Source: Candidatus Coatesiibacteriota bacterium (lineage in GTDB: Bacteria > B130-G9). From it: a stretch of 9,931 bases of DNA. The notes beneath the pieces were generated by a model. That model saw only the letters and a program-made list of their open reading frames with translations, was not told the DNA's origin and searched no databases. Every line of letters starts with the position of its first letter. Positions within the stretch are counted from its first letter, which is position 1. The stretch spans positions 1 through 9,931 of the forward strand of contig QMNL01000032.1 in NCBI GenBank assembly GCA_003647755.1, in the 5' to 3' direction. Below, one piece after another: positions 1 through 6,758 of this stretch. A program made the position numbers and the translations under genes.

Positions 1-2
1 CC

Positions 3-1061
3 TTGCTGGAAAACACGATTGAAAGCATACACACACAGAACCCGTCCTGGCGCGCCAAGGCCAGAGCGCGTCTCGATCAACTCACCATGCCGCACTGGGC
101 CCTCGGACGCCTCATGGATCTGGCGGAAGACCTGGCCGCCATGACCTGTTCACTACATCCGCCCGTAGAGCGCAAGACCATCGTGACGATGGCCGCCGAC
201 CACGGCGTGGTGACCGAAGGGGTCAGCAAGTATCCGCAGGAGGTGACCGCTCAGATGGTACGTAATTTCACGAATGGCGGCGCGGGCATTAACGCGCTAG
301 CGAGCGTGGTGCGGGTGAATGTCGTCGTGGTGGACATGGGAGTGGCAGCGGACGTCGGACCGCTGGTCTCCGCCGGCAAGGTTGTCTCCAAGCGCATCGC
401 TGCCGGCACGCGAAACATCGCCCGCGGCCCAGCGATGAGCCGCGAGGAGGCGATTCGCTGTCTCGAGGCCGGCATCGAAATCGCGCAACAACTGGGAGGG
501 ACCGTGGATGTCTTCGGCACAGGCGACATGGGCATCGGCAGCACAACCCCGAGCTCGACCATCGCGGCAGCCATCACAGGGTGTGCCCCGTCCGAAGTGA
601 CCGGTCGAGGGACCGGCGTTGACGACGACCAGCTCAAGCACAAGGCGGACGTGGTGCAGCGGGCTCTGGACCTCAATAAGCCGAATGCCGCCGACGGCCT
701 GGATGTTCTGTCGAAGGTCGGAGGATTTGAAATCGGCGGGATTGCCGGATTGATTCTGGGGGCGGCCGGCCAGCGAAAACCGGTCATTGTGGACGGTTTC
801 ATCTCGACCGCCGGCGCGCTCATAGCGTGCACACTGGCTCCTCACTCACGTGACTTCATGATTGCCGCACATCGCAGCCAGGAGGTGGGCCATATCGCCA
901 TGCTGCGCCATCTGAAGAAGCAGCCGCTGCTGGACCTGGGGCTGCGGTTGGGAGAGGGAACCGGCGCAGCGCTGGCCATGAACCTAGTGGACGCAGCGAT
1001 CGCCATCCTCACTCAAGTGAGTACGTTTGAAGAAGCTTCTGTTTCAAAGGCGGACAAATGA
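3..1061 (+). CDS. cobT: Nicotinate-nucleotide--dimethylbenzimidazole phosphoribosyltransferase (CobT)
   Basis: Transfers phosphoribose from nicotinate mononucleotide to 5,6-dimethylbenzimidazole, giving alpha-ribazole phosphate for the lower nucleotide loop of cobalamin; a cytosolic enzyme. The 352 residues match the family's usual length of about 350. Visible family signatures are the LGRLMDLA segment near residue 35, AADHGV near 64, the GGAGINALA stretch near 92, GDMGIGSTTPSS near 173, and the C-terminal LGEGTGAALAM, where Glu318 corresponds to the catalytic Glu317 of the Salmonella enzyme. The first visible start is a TTG at the window edge. Relatives often begin with a few residues before LLENTI-like sequence, so this TTG may encode an internal Leu and the true start may lie just outside. 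The stop overlaps the cobS start (ATGA), indicating translational coupling. Confidence 0.96.
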   Translation: MLENTIESIHTQNPSWRAKARARLDQLTMPHWALGRLMDLAEDLAAMTCSLHPPVERKTIVTMAADHGVVTEGVSKYPQEVTAQMVRNFTNGGAGINALASVVRVNVVVVDMGVAADVGPLVSAGKVVSKRIAAGTRNIARGPAMSREEAIRCLEAGIEIAQQLGGTVDVFGTGDMGIGSTTPSSTIAAAITGCAPSEVTGRGTGVDDDQLKHKADVVQRALDLNKPNAADGLDVLSKVGGFEIGGIAGLILGAAGQRKPVIVDGFISTAGALIACTLAPHSRDFMIAAHRSQEVGHIAMLRHLKKQPLLDLGLRLGEGTGAALAMNLVDAAIAILTQVSTFEEASVSKADK

Positions 1062-1816
1062 GAAGCTTTCTGGCGGCCGTCCGGTTCCTGACGATTATAC
1101 CCCTGCCGGGCAGGTCGGGCTCAGCGGAGGCGGAACTGGCCGGCAGTGCCGTCTATTTCCCGATTGTCGGCCTGCTGATCGGCGCGGGCGCTGCGGGAAC
1201 TGCTGTGGGACTGACTTATGTCCTGCCGGCGCTTCCTGCCGCCGTCCTCCTGGTCGTCCTGTTGGCGGCGGTTTCCGGAGGTCTGCATCTTGACGGGTTG
1301 TCGGACACGGCGGACGGGTTCTTGAGCGCCCGTCCGCGTGAGCGCATCCTGGAAATCATGAAGGACAGCCAGGTCGGCGCGATGGGCGTCATTGTCATCG
1401 TTTGTGTCCTGCTTCTCAAGGTTGTTTGCCTGGCCAGGATCCCCCGCGTGGATGTTTGGCGGGCGGCCCTTCTTATGCCCTTGGCGGGCAGGAGCGCCTT
1501 GGTTATTAGTATGGCCGTGCTGCCTTACGCTCGGCCTCAAGGGGGGTTGGGATCGGCGTTCTACAGACTGCGTCCCAGGGTCAGTGCGCTATTTGCGCTC
1601 GCGCTGTTGCTAACGGCGGGCTGGCTCGCGTGTCAATGGCCCGGCGTGGCAGCGGCGGGTGCGTCTGTGCTGGTCGTGCTCATCTTTTGCGTATGGTGCT
1701 ATCGGAAGATCGGCGGGGCGACCGGCGATACACTGGGGGCGGCATGTGAGATTGCGGAGGTGGTCCCGTCCGTCGTCATGGTGGGATGGTATTTCCGGTC
1801 AGGGAACATTCTGTGA
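1058..1816 (+). CDS. cobS: Adenosylcobinamide-GDP ribazoletransferase (cobalamin synthase, CobS)
   Basis: Joins adenosylcobinamide-GDP to alpha-ribazole (or its phosphate), the step that completes the cobalamin nucleotide loop; an integral membrane enzyme. The 252 residues are a full-length family member. The N-terminal FLTIIPLP motif (residues 10-17), the acidic metal-binding motif DGLSDTADG (79-87) and MKDSQVGAMG (101-110) are all present. Several hydrophobic segments (about 32-72, 110-126, 150-160, 175-190 and 197-215) fit a multi-pass membrane protein. The start overlaps the cobT stop by 4 bases, and the stop overlaps a GTG that starts a cobD fragment (GTGA), so this is a cobT-cobS-cobD operon arrangement. 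CobT makes the ribazole substrate that CobS consumes. Confidence 0.96.
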   Translation: MRSFLAAVRFLTIIPLPGRSGSAEAELAGSAVYFPIVGLLIGAGAAGTAVGLTYVLPALPAAVLLVVLLAAVSGGLHLDGLSDTADGFLSARPRERILEIMKDSQVGAMGVIVIVCVLLLKVVCLARIPRVDVWRAALLMPLAGRSALVISMAVLPYARPQGGLGSAFYRLRPRVSALFALALLLTAGWLACQWPGVAAAGASVLVVLIFCVWCYRKIGGATGDTLGAACEIAEVVPSVVMVGWYFRSGNIL

Positions 1817-1899
1817 ACTGCGCGCACGGCGGCAATCTGGCAAGACTTGCGGCGGAGGCCGGAAAGCCTGCCCCACGCCAACGAAAGTCGCAGGCTTGA
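1813..1899 (+). pseudogene. cobD: Truncated 5' end of cobD (threonine-phosphate decarboxylase)
   Basis: A GTG overlapping the cobS stop opens a 28-codon frame beginning VNCAHGGNLARLAAEAG and ending at TGA 1897-1899. The HGGN motif followed by an Ala/Leu-rich helix is the hallmark N-terminus of CobD, a PLP enzyme that makes aminopropanol phosphate for the cobalamin side chain. In relatives the next residues are a DFSANINP-type motif; here the sequence instead becomes PAPRQRKSQA, encoded by a palindromic element. About 18 codons of the usual roughly 350 remain, with no PLP lysine or other catalytic segment. The intact start and coupling show that the parent operon was cobT-cobS-cobD. Either cobD was truncated in the genome or two contigs were joined here. 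The identification rests on a short match, but it is in the expected position. Confidence 0.75.
1864..1897. repeat. Palindromic (REP-like) element between cobD and dprA fragments
   Basis: Arms AAGCCTGC (1864-1871) and GCAGGCTT (1890-1897) are perfect 8-bp reverse complements around an 18-nt spacer. Just to the left, AGGCCGGAAAGCCT (1856-1869) forms a second, overlapping short palindrome. Cobalamin-gene homology on the plus strand and dprA homology on the minus strand both stop at the edges of this element. It resembles the dispersed palindromic intergenic repeats common in bacterial genomes, but only this one clear copy is in the window. As RNA it would fold into a hairpin and could weaken transcription from either side, though no T-run follows. 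Confidence 0.6.
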
Positions 1900-2034
1900 A
1901 TTATTCAGGATGGGGCCTTGAGCGCTGTTATGTTACCCGGCACAGCAAAGACCTCCCTGCCCTGATCGAGCGCCAGTGGCCCGTCGGGACGCCGGGCACC
2001 ACCCAGGCGGAATCGGCGGTCGCGACCTAACAGA
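1896..2034 (-). pseudogene. dprA: Decayed fragment of dprA (DNA-processing protein A / Smf)
   Basis: On the minus strand positions 1976-1926 encode LALDQGREVFAVPGNIT, a near-perfect match to the signature of the DprA Rossmann-like fold (family form A-L-E-Q-G-R-E-V-F-A-V-P-G-N-I). DprA loads RecA onto incoming single-stranded DNA during transformation. The flanks look like the same gene with small deletions and frame changes. Upstream, GRDRRF...ARRPDG recalls the family's RNRIISGLS...EAARRSGAL region with bases missing. Downstream, a one-base shift gives AQGP and then IIQA, recalling QGTNRLIQxGA. No intact frame spans the homology, and only a small part of the roughly 300-residue protein is covered. 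Homology ends at the palindromic element. The core match is strong; the degraded flanking alignment is my reading by eye. Confidence 0.65.
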
Positions 2035-2058
2035 TTAAGTGCATTCAGGGGCAGCACG

Positions 2059-2787
2059 TCAAATGTCGAAGAGGCCCAGGACGGGAAGTTGGAACTCATC
2101 CCGAACTGCCCTGTCCATGAGGTAATCGATCAGGGACCTGTCCTGCGACGCTTTCGTCTCCCTTGCCCTCTTCTTGGCCTGCGCCCAAAGCTGCGCCCTC
2201 CGGCCGGAAGGGAGGCAGCCCCTGGCGGTCCTAAGAAGTTCCTTGTCCAGCTTCACCAGGCGGGTCTGAACTCGCTCCAGCCACAGGCCTGTTCTGCTCT
2301 TCCTCGTCTTTTCCGCAAGCTCCCTCAGCTTCTGGGCTATTCGCGCGATGCTGTCCCTGCGAGCAGCGAACTGCGACCTCTCAGCCAAGGAATTGACCGT
2401 CTTGGCCAGCAAACTCAGCCGGTTCAGCACGTAGTAAACATCAGAATCCTCTGGTGTCGCTCCAGCCCCAACGGACGCTGCGTCTTGCTTTTCAGCGGGG
2501 AAGAGATGCTGCATCTTTAGATATGACTGAAAGGTTGCGCGGACCGGCTTGTCGCAATAAGAGAGCGTCATGCGAAGCTTGCTGAACTCGTGCCTTCTCG
2601 CCATCAGGCTCCGCATCGCCCTGTCGATCCCGCGGAACACGACCATCAGCGGGATCTCGTCGCGCTTCCACTGCTCGGCGATCGTCCACTCCTTCGGCGA
2701 GAGCAGCATCGGCGAAAGCCTGATCTGCACGATGTAATCCTCAATCCCTTGGAGGTATTCGTCCCGGTCTCTTTGCGTTCTTCTCAT
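2059..2787 (-). CDS. Conserved protein of unknown function, last gene of the coaX operon
   Basis: A 242-residue protein rich in charged residues and predicted helices, with no signal peptide or membrane segment. The N-terminal third (YLQGIEDYIVQIR, then LSPKEWTIAEQW, then IPLMVVFRGIDRAM) has the look of a small helical domain that I recall from unannotated bacterial proteins. The end, QLPVLGLFDI, resembles the Leu-Pro ending of those proteins. Residues 130-190 are Arg/Lys/Leu-rich and possibly coiled coil. The ATG at 2787 lies inside coaX, overlapping its end by 47 bases. The next in-frame Met (near 2709) would cut into the domain, so the long start is preferred, although its ribosome-binding site is weak (GGAT). 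Translation is probably coupled to coaX. No function can be assigned. Confidence 0.8.
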   Translation of the reverse strand: MRRTQRDRDEYLQGIEDYIVQIRLSPMLLSPKEWTIAEQWKRDEIPLMVVFRGIDRAMRSLMARRHEFSKLRMTLSYCDKPVRATFQSYLKMQHLFPAEKQDAASVGAGATPEDSDVYYVLNRLSLLAKTVNSLAERSQFAARRDSIARIAQKLRELAEKTRKSRTGLWLERVQTRLVKLDKELLRTARGCLPSGRRAQLWAQAKKRARETKASQDRSLIDYLMDRAVRDEFQLPVLGLFDI

Positions 2788-3541
2788 AGATTATCCGGAT
2801 GCCCTTTAGGGTGAGATATGGGTCAACCACATCTATGACATCAGTCTCACCTGCAAACAGGTCCGCCAGCCCTCCCGTCGCCACCACCTTCGGCCTGATC
2901 TTAAACTGTATCTCGGACACGATACGTGCGATCATCCCCTCCACAATGGACAAATAACCAAAGAAGAGGCCAGATTGGATGCTGGTCACTGTCGTCCTAC
3001 CGATCACTGTGGCCGGCTTTTTGACCGCTACTCGAGGAAGTTTAGCAGTCCTCGCGAAGAGGGCGTCAGCGCTTATCCCGACCCCGGGGACTATGCTCCC
3101 GCCAAGATACTCGCCCTTCCCTGACACCGCGCAGAACGTCGTTGCCGTACCGAAGTCAACGATGATGACCGGCCCGCGTGTCTCATTGTAGGCGGCAAGC
3201 GCATTGGCTATCCTGTCCGACCCGACCTCAGCCGGATTCTCGTAGAGTATCGGCATACCAGTCTTGACGCCGGGACCGACGAGTATCGCGTTTGCCCCCA
3301 ACAAGCTCTCTGCCATCTCCAGAAAAACATGAGAAAGAGGCGGAACAACGGAACAAACGCCAACCCCACGCACGTCATCAGGGGCAAGTCCAGCACTTGC
3401 CAGCAGGGAACCCACGAGGAGCGAGTACTCATCTTTCGTCTTGCGAATGTCCGTCGCGATCCGCCAGTGGTGGGACAGGTTCTCTTCATCAAACAGCCCC
3501 AACACCGTCTGAGTGTTGCCGACATCTATGACCAGGAGCAT
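2741..3541 (-). CDS. coaX: Type III pantothenate kinase (CoaX)
   Basis: Phosphorylates pantothenate, the first step of coenzyme A synthesis; a cytosolic enzyme of the ASKHA fold, usually dependent on a monovalent cation. Visible motifs are DVGNT (residues 6-10, phosphate-binding), GPGVKTGMPI (89-98), the GSDR motif (107-110) with catalytic Asp109, VDFGTATT (128-135), GGSIVPG (147-153) and ATGGLA (221-226). The 266 residues are close to the family's usual length of about 255; the extra C-terminal tail (AKRPGRIPPRD) lies where the next gene overlaps. The start overlaps the birA end by 16 bases, so birA and coaX are translated in tandem. Type III kinases are generally insensitive to CoA feedback, which is family knowledge and not visible here. 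Confidence 0.96.
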   Translation of the reverse strand: MLLVIDVGNTQTVLGLFDEENLSHHWRIATDIRKTKDEYSLLVGSLLASAGLAPDDVRGVGVCSVVPPLSHVFLEMAESLLGANAILVGPGVKTGMPILYENPAEVGSDRIANALAAYNETRGPVIIVDFGTATTFCAVSGKGEYLGGSIVPGVGISADALFARTAKLPRVAVKKPATVIGRTTVTSIQSGLFFGYLSIVEGMIARIVSEIQFKIRPKVVATGGLADLFAGETDVIDVVDPYLTLKGIRIIYEKNAKRPGRIPPRD

Positions 3542-4311
3542 ACTTTGCCCTCAACTATTGTCTTTATGGAACCACTCGGCTGTTCAATGACCAATGCGCC
3601 CCGCGCATCAATGCCCCTGCACCGGCCAGCGGTAACCCGGTCTGCCGACCTGACCTCCACGTCTCTGCCCCTAAGAAGACCCCGCCGGTTGTAACTCTCG
3701 ACCATCCCTCCAAGATCCCCCGATCTCAACATCTCATACCATAGGGCGAAGGCATCCAGCACGGCCGTAAGAAGGTCCGCCGGCCTCACGCCGACTAACT
3801 CTGAAAGCCAAACCGCCCTTCCCCGCAGCTGGTCTGGGACGCCAGAATCAGGCCTTTGCACGTTTATCCCAATGCCCACCAGTGCGAGGCGCACGCGTTC
3901 GTTGCAGACCTCCGTTTCGGTCAGCACGCCCGCCACTTTCTTCCCTGTGAGGTAGATGTCATTGGGCCACTTGAGCTGGGCGGGCAGTCCGATGGCCGGC
4001 TCGATCGCATCTGCAACGGCCAAGCCAGCAGTCATACCGAGCAGGTGCGATCGCTGCGCTGGAATATCTGGGCGAAGAAGCACCGTGCAATAAAGCCCTC
4101 CCTCAGGAGAGAACCAGCGGCTCGAAAACCTCCCTCGCCCGGCAGTCTGCCTCTTTGCGACGACGACTGTGCCCTCCGCCGCACCGGACTTGGCAAGTTC
4201 GCGCGCGATGTCGCTTGTCGATGAGACCTCATCGAACGACCTGATCGAGAACTCCAGAGGCCCCCGGATCATAGGAGTGCCGTTGTAAGAATCGGTGCTT
4301 TGCGAGCACAT
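3526..4311 (-). CDS. birA: Biotin--[acetyl-CoA-carboxylase] ligase, catalytic domain only (BirA)
   Basis: Activates biotin to biotinyl-AMP and attaches it to the carrier lysine of biotin-dependent carboxylases. Motifs in order are STSD (residues 31-34), QTAGRGRFSSRW (55-66, ATP and biotin loop), KWPNDIYL (114-121), GVLTETE (128-134) and GIGIN (146-150), followed by a small C-terminal SH3-like domain with GIDARGAL. At 261 residues it lacks the N-terminal helix-turn-helix of bifunctional BirA, so it should not act as the biotin repressor. The chosen ATG (4311-4309) overlaps the purC stop as TGATG; a TTG one codon upstream is possible. The gene ends in TAG, and its last bases overlap the coaX start, so TAG works as a normal stop in this organism. 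Confidence 0.94.
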   Translation of the reverse strand: MCSQSTDSYNGTPMIRGPLEFSIRSFDEVSSTSDIARELAKSGAAEGTVVVAKRQTAGRGRFSSRWFSPEGGLYCTVLLRPDIPAQRSHLLGMTAGLAVADAIEPAIGLPAQLKWPNDIYLTGKKVAGVLTETEVCNERVRLALVGIGINVQRPDSGVPDQLRGRAVWLSELVGVRPADLLTAVLDAFALWYEMLRSGDLGGMVESYNRRGLLRGRDVEVRSADRVTAGRCRGIDARGALVIEQPSGSIKTIVEGKVCSWS

Positions 4312-5216
4312 CAAAGCTTCAGCTTGGTTATTGCATCGTGGACGAGCGTGTAGCGCCGGACGGTCTCCGAGACGATCTCTTCGGGCAGTTCCGGGGCTGG
4401 TGGGTTCCTGTCCCAGCCGCTTTCGACCAGGTATTGACGGACGAACTCCTTGTCGTAGGGATCGCCCCTGTTACCCTTTAGGTAGTCAGATTTGAGCCAA
4501 AACCGGGATGAATCGGGCGTCAGCATCTCGTCCATCACACAAACCTCGCCCCGACGATTGTACCCGAACTCAAACTTCGTGTCGACGAGAACGAGTCCTG
4601 CCTGGCGAGCCACACGCTGCCCGAACTGATATAGCTCCTGCGACATCTTGCGCACCACCTCAGCGTCTTCCTCGCCGATCTCGGCCTCGAGCGCCTCGAA
4701 CCCAACTGGCAAGTCGTGCCCAGTCTCCGCCTTGGTCGTCAGTGTGAAGAGAGGTCCCGAAGCGATCTTATCACCGAACTTGAGGCCCTGCGGAAGCTCT
4801 ACCCCGCCTACAGTGCCGCTCTTCTCATACTCCCTAAACGCCGAGCCGCAAAGATGTCCACGAACTATACACTCAAACGGTATTGGCCTCATCTGTTCAA
4901 CCATCATCGACCGGCCAGCGAGCACCTCCAGCACGTCATCCTCGAGGTCCATGAAGTCCTGCGGCCTCGTCGAGACGAAGTGGTTCGGACAGATGTCCTT
5001 GGTCTCCCGAAACCAGAACTTCGAGATATTGGTTAAGACCTTCCCCTTTGATGGGATGTCGGTCGGCAACACGACGTCAAATGCCGAGATGCGGTCCGTG
5101 GCAACAAATAGAAGGATATTCTCAGTGAAACGGAATATCTCGCGGACTTTCCCACTCCTAATATGTTGAAGGTCGCTAACAGATTGAACGATGTCCAAGA
5201 TCCGCTCTGCATCCAT
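4311..5216 (-). CDS. purC: Phosphoribosylaminoimidazole-succinocarboxamide synthase (SAICAR synthetase, PurC)
   Basis: Condenses CAIR with aspartate using ATP in de novo purine synthesis; cytosolic. The 301-residue protein belongs to the long form of the family (about 300 residues, as in yeast Ade1) rather than the short form of about 240. Motifs are SGKVREIF (near residue 20), ATDRISAFDVVLP (near 38-50), PFECIVRGHLCGSAFREY (near 112-129), LTTKAETGHD (near 154-163), LVDTKFEFG (near 207-215) and DEMLTPDSSRFW (near 228-239). The frame is open upstream to 5285, but the ATG at 5216 is preferred. It has a good Shine-Dalgarno sequence (AAAGGAG, 6 bases away), gives the normal N-terminus, and avoids overlapping the preceding gene. 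birA follows by overlap. Confidence 0.96.
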   Translation of the reverse strand: MDAERILDIVQSVSDLQHIRSGKVREIFRFTENILLFVATDRISAFDVVLPTDIPSKGKVLTNISKFWFRETKDICPNHFVSTRPQDFMDLEDDVLEVLAGRSMMVEQMRPIPFECIVRGHLCGSAFREYEKSGTVGGVELPQGLKFGDKIASGPLFTLTTKAETGHDLPVGFEALEAEIGEEDAEVVRKMSQELYQFGQRVARQAGLVLVDTKFEFGYNRRGEVCVMDEMLTPDSSRFWLKSDYLKGNRGDPYDKEFVRQYLVESGWDRNPPAPELPEEIVSETVRRYTLVHDAITKLKL

Positions 5217-5222
5217 TATTTG

Positions 5223-5229
5223 CTCCTTT
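5223..5229 (-). promoter_or_regulatory. Shine-Dalgarno site fixing the purC start
   Basis: The minus-strand sequence AAAGGAG lies 6 bases before the ATG at 5216. It decides against the upstream in-frame start at 5285, which has no comparable site and would put 46 bases of purC inside the preceding gene. Confidence 0.75.
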
Positions 5230-5239
5230 CCTCGCCTCA

Positions 5240-5893
5240 TTACCCAGGCAGCAAGCCCCCCTCTTGCCCAATGAGGTCCTGACACTTCACCGTTACTATA
5301 GAATATGATGTGCCCCTCCTCGCAGAATCGGACACAACTTCAAAATACCACCCGCTAGCATACAACAGAAGCGATTTCGTGGCAACGGGTCCAAGGTCCG
5401 ACAGCAACGCCCAAACCGACTGAACACGTCCGTCCTCACCAACGACAAACCCGAGCTTGACCTCGCCTCGTGCATCTAGCGCAGAGGGAAGGTAGCCAAA
5501 CGGCGGTTTCGGCCCGAAGACGAGCTCTGGCCGGCCACAAGCGTGATGCCCTGCACCAATCGCAGCGCCCAGAAGCGATTTGCCCATGTTCGACTCGAGG
5601 ATAGACAGGTCCTTGAAACTGATGAGGCCGTCTCCGTCGAGGTCGCACCGCGCATCCCAGTCGGGGTCAGATGAGTTCGCGCCAATTGCCTTCTCCATGA
5701 GCAATTTGTCCTTTGCGTCAACCGTGCCCGAACCGTCAATATCCCCTGAAAGCTCTGTGCCTTTGGTCGAATCATCTGTCTTCTCACCAACCGATACCGC
5801 GACAAGAAGGGAGAGAGAAAGCAACATGACAGATGCGCAGACCAGATGCGTCAAACGGCGCCTCGCGTGCGCCATGCTCACACTCGAAGACAT
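5240..5893 (-). CDS. Secreted or membrane-anchored protein with dockerin-like repeats and a TonB C-terminal-like domain
   Basis: A 217-residue protein, first gene of the purC operon, ending 23 bases before purC. An Arg-rich start (RRR, 11-13) and a hydrophobic run (about 17-35) form a signal peptide or N-terminal anchor. Residues 50-104 hold two dockerin-type calcium loops: D51-x-D53-x-S55-x-T57 with D62 at position 12, and D84-x-D86-x-D88 with D95 at position 12, separated by the usual roughly 20-residue linker. Residues about 122-205 resemble a TonB C-terminal domain: a KPPFGYLP entry, GEVKLGFVVGEDGRVQSV, then an Ala/Leu helix and GWYFEVV. No cohesin, ExbB or ExbD gene is nearby, so neither cellulosome docking nor energy transduction is shown. 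The ATG at 5893 follows GTGGGA about 8 bases upstream; an ATG at 5875 is the alternative. Function unknown. Confidence 0.8.
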   Translation of the reverse strand: MSSSVSMAHARRRLTHLVCASVMLLSLSLLVAVSVGEKTDDSTKGTELSGDIDGSGTVDAKDKLLMEKAIGANSSDPDWDARCDLDGDGLISFKDLSILESNMGKSLLGAAIGAGHHACGRPELVFGPKPPFGYLPSALDARGEVKLGFVVGEDGRVQSVWALLSDLGPVATKSLLLYASGWYFEVVSDSARRGTSYSIVTVKCQDLIGQEGGLLPG

Positions 5894-6190
5894 CTTTGTA
5901 TTCCCACTCTATCTGTCTTGAACATCACATCTGCGCTCCGATCAAGCACGTAGAGACCTTTCAAGATAATGGCATCCTGGGCCATCGCTCACCTTAACAG
6001 CTTGACCCATTTGTGTATTCTTGCCGCAGTCGCCTGACACGTCAACAACTTCGTGCCCGGCAAAGCTCGAACGTGAGAGGGAGCGAAGCCTTAAGAGGCC
6101 ATCTTTACAACGGCGGCCTGACGCCGCTTTGACTCCAATTGCGGAGCTGGACGGCCCTTCGGGCGCTGTCCAATAAGTCCGTGCGGCCTC
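5894..6190. other. Intergenic region between the fumarase genes and the purC operon
   Basis: About 300 bases separate the end of the fumarase beta gene from the start of the dockerin-like gene. It probably carries the leader and promoter of the purC operon on its left side (candidate at 6017-6045). On the right are two short GC hairpins, CGGCG/CGCCG near 6114-6129 and GCCC/GGGC near 6152-6162 inside an imperfect GGAC/GTCC stem. Either could weakly end fumarase transcription, but neither is followed by a T-run on the minus strand. No convincing coding frame or known RNA was recognised. Confidence 0.5.
6017..6045 (-). promoter_or_regulatory. Possible sigma-70-type promoter for the purC operon
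   Basis: On the minus strand TTGACG (6045-6040) is followed after 17 bases by AAGAAT (6022-6017). These match the -35 and -10 consensus at 5 of 6 and 4 of 6 positions with ideal spacing, about 120 bases before the dockerin-like ATG. A chance match is quite possible. Confidence 0.3.
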
Positions 6191-6757
6191 TCAGCGACGG
6201 GGTCGGCGGTATCTCTCTCTGCCGATTGAGTACACGTCGCTGCCGTATATGTCGTTGGCAACGATGACGGGCATCTCGTCAACCACCAGCTTTCGCACAG
6301 CCTCAGGGCCAAGCTCCGCTGCAAAGATCACCTCGGCCGACACGATACGGCTGGCAAGATAAGCCCCCAAGCCTCCCGGTGCGGCGAAGTAAACCGCTCC
6401 ACGCCTCATCATCGCTTGCCGGACTTCCTCCGACCGCTGGCCCTTACCAATCGTTGCAGCCAATCCCCTCTCCAGAAGATCCGGCGTGAATATGTCCATC
6501 CTGGCGCTCGTCGTGGGCCCAGCCGAGCCAATGACTGCGCCAGGCCTCGCGGGCGTCGGGCCAACGTAGTAGATCACTGCACCCGATATCTGAAACGGCA
6601 GCTCCTCGCCTCGCTGAATCATCTCGTAGAGAAGCTTATGAGCTTGGTCTCTTGCGCCGATGAGCTCGCCGGAGATGAGGCACTCGTCGCCGGCCCGGAG
6701 CTCCGCGAGGACCTCCCGCGACAACGGAGTTACTATTCTCTTGGGCTTGCCAGACAT
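6191..6757 (-). CDS. Class I fumarate hydratase / L(+)-tartrate dehydratase-type beta subunit
   Basis: The beta subunit of the two-subunit class I hydro-lyases, corresponding to the C-terminal part of E. coli FumA and to TtdB. Together with the alpha subunit it should hydrate fumarate to malate or dehydrate a related hydroxy acid, using a [4Fe-4S] cluster held by alpha. The 188 residues are normal for the subunit. Motifs are ISGELIGARDQAHK (28-41, with the conserved Arg-Asp), AVIYYVGP (60-67), the GPTTSARMD active-site segment (80-88) and IGKG (103-106). The gene starts one base after the alpha stop with a near-ideal Shine-Dalgarno site. Sequence alone does not separate fumarase from tartrate dehydratase; fumarase is the more common assignment for stand-alone pairs. 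Confidence 0.93.
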   Translation of the reverse strand: MSGKPKRIVTPLSREVLAELRAGDECLISGELIGARDQAHKLLYEMIQRGEELPFQISGAVIYYVGPTPARPGAVIGSAGPTTSARMDIFTPDLLERGLAATIGKGQRSEEVRQAMMRRGAVYFAAPGGLGAYLASRIVSAEVIFAAELGPEAVRKLVVDEMPVIVANDIYGSDVYSIGRERYRRPRR

Positions 6758-6758
6758 T

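Noticed and set aside
251..845. Three overlapping minus-strand frames opposite cobT
   Set aside because: They are low-complexity, Arg/Ala/Pro-rich shadows of the cobT coding strand.
1659..2030. A 123-codon plus-strand frame crossing the cobS end and the junction
   Set aside because: It is out of frame with cobS and antisense to the dprA fragment; the product resembles nothing.
6112..6165. Intrinsic terminator after the fumarase beta gene
   Set aside because: The hairpins are short or imperfect and lack a following T-run on the minus strand, so I did not call a terminator.
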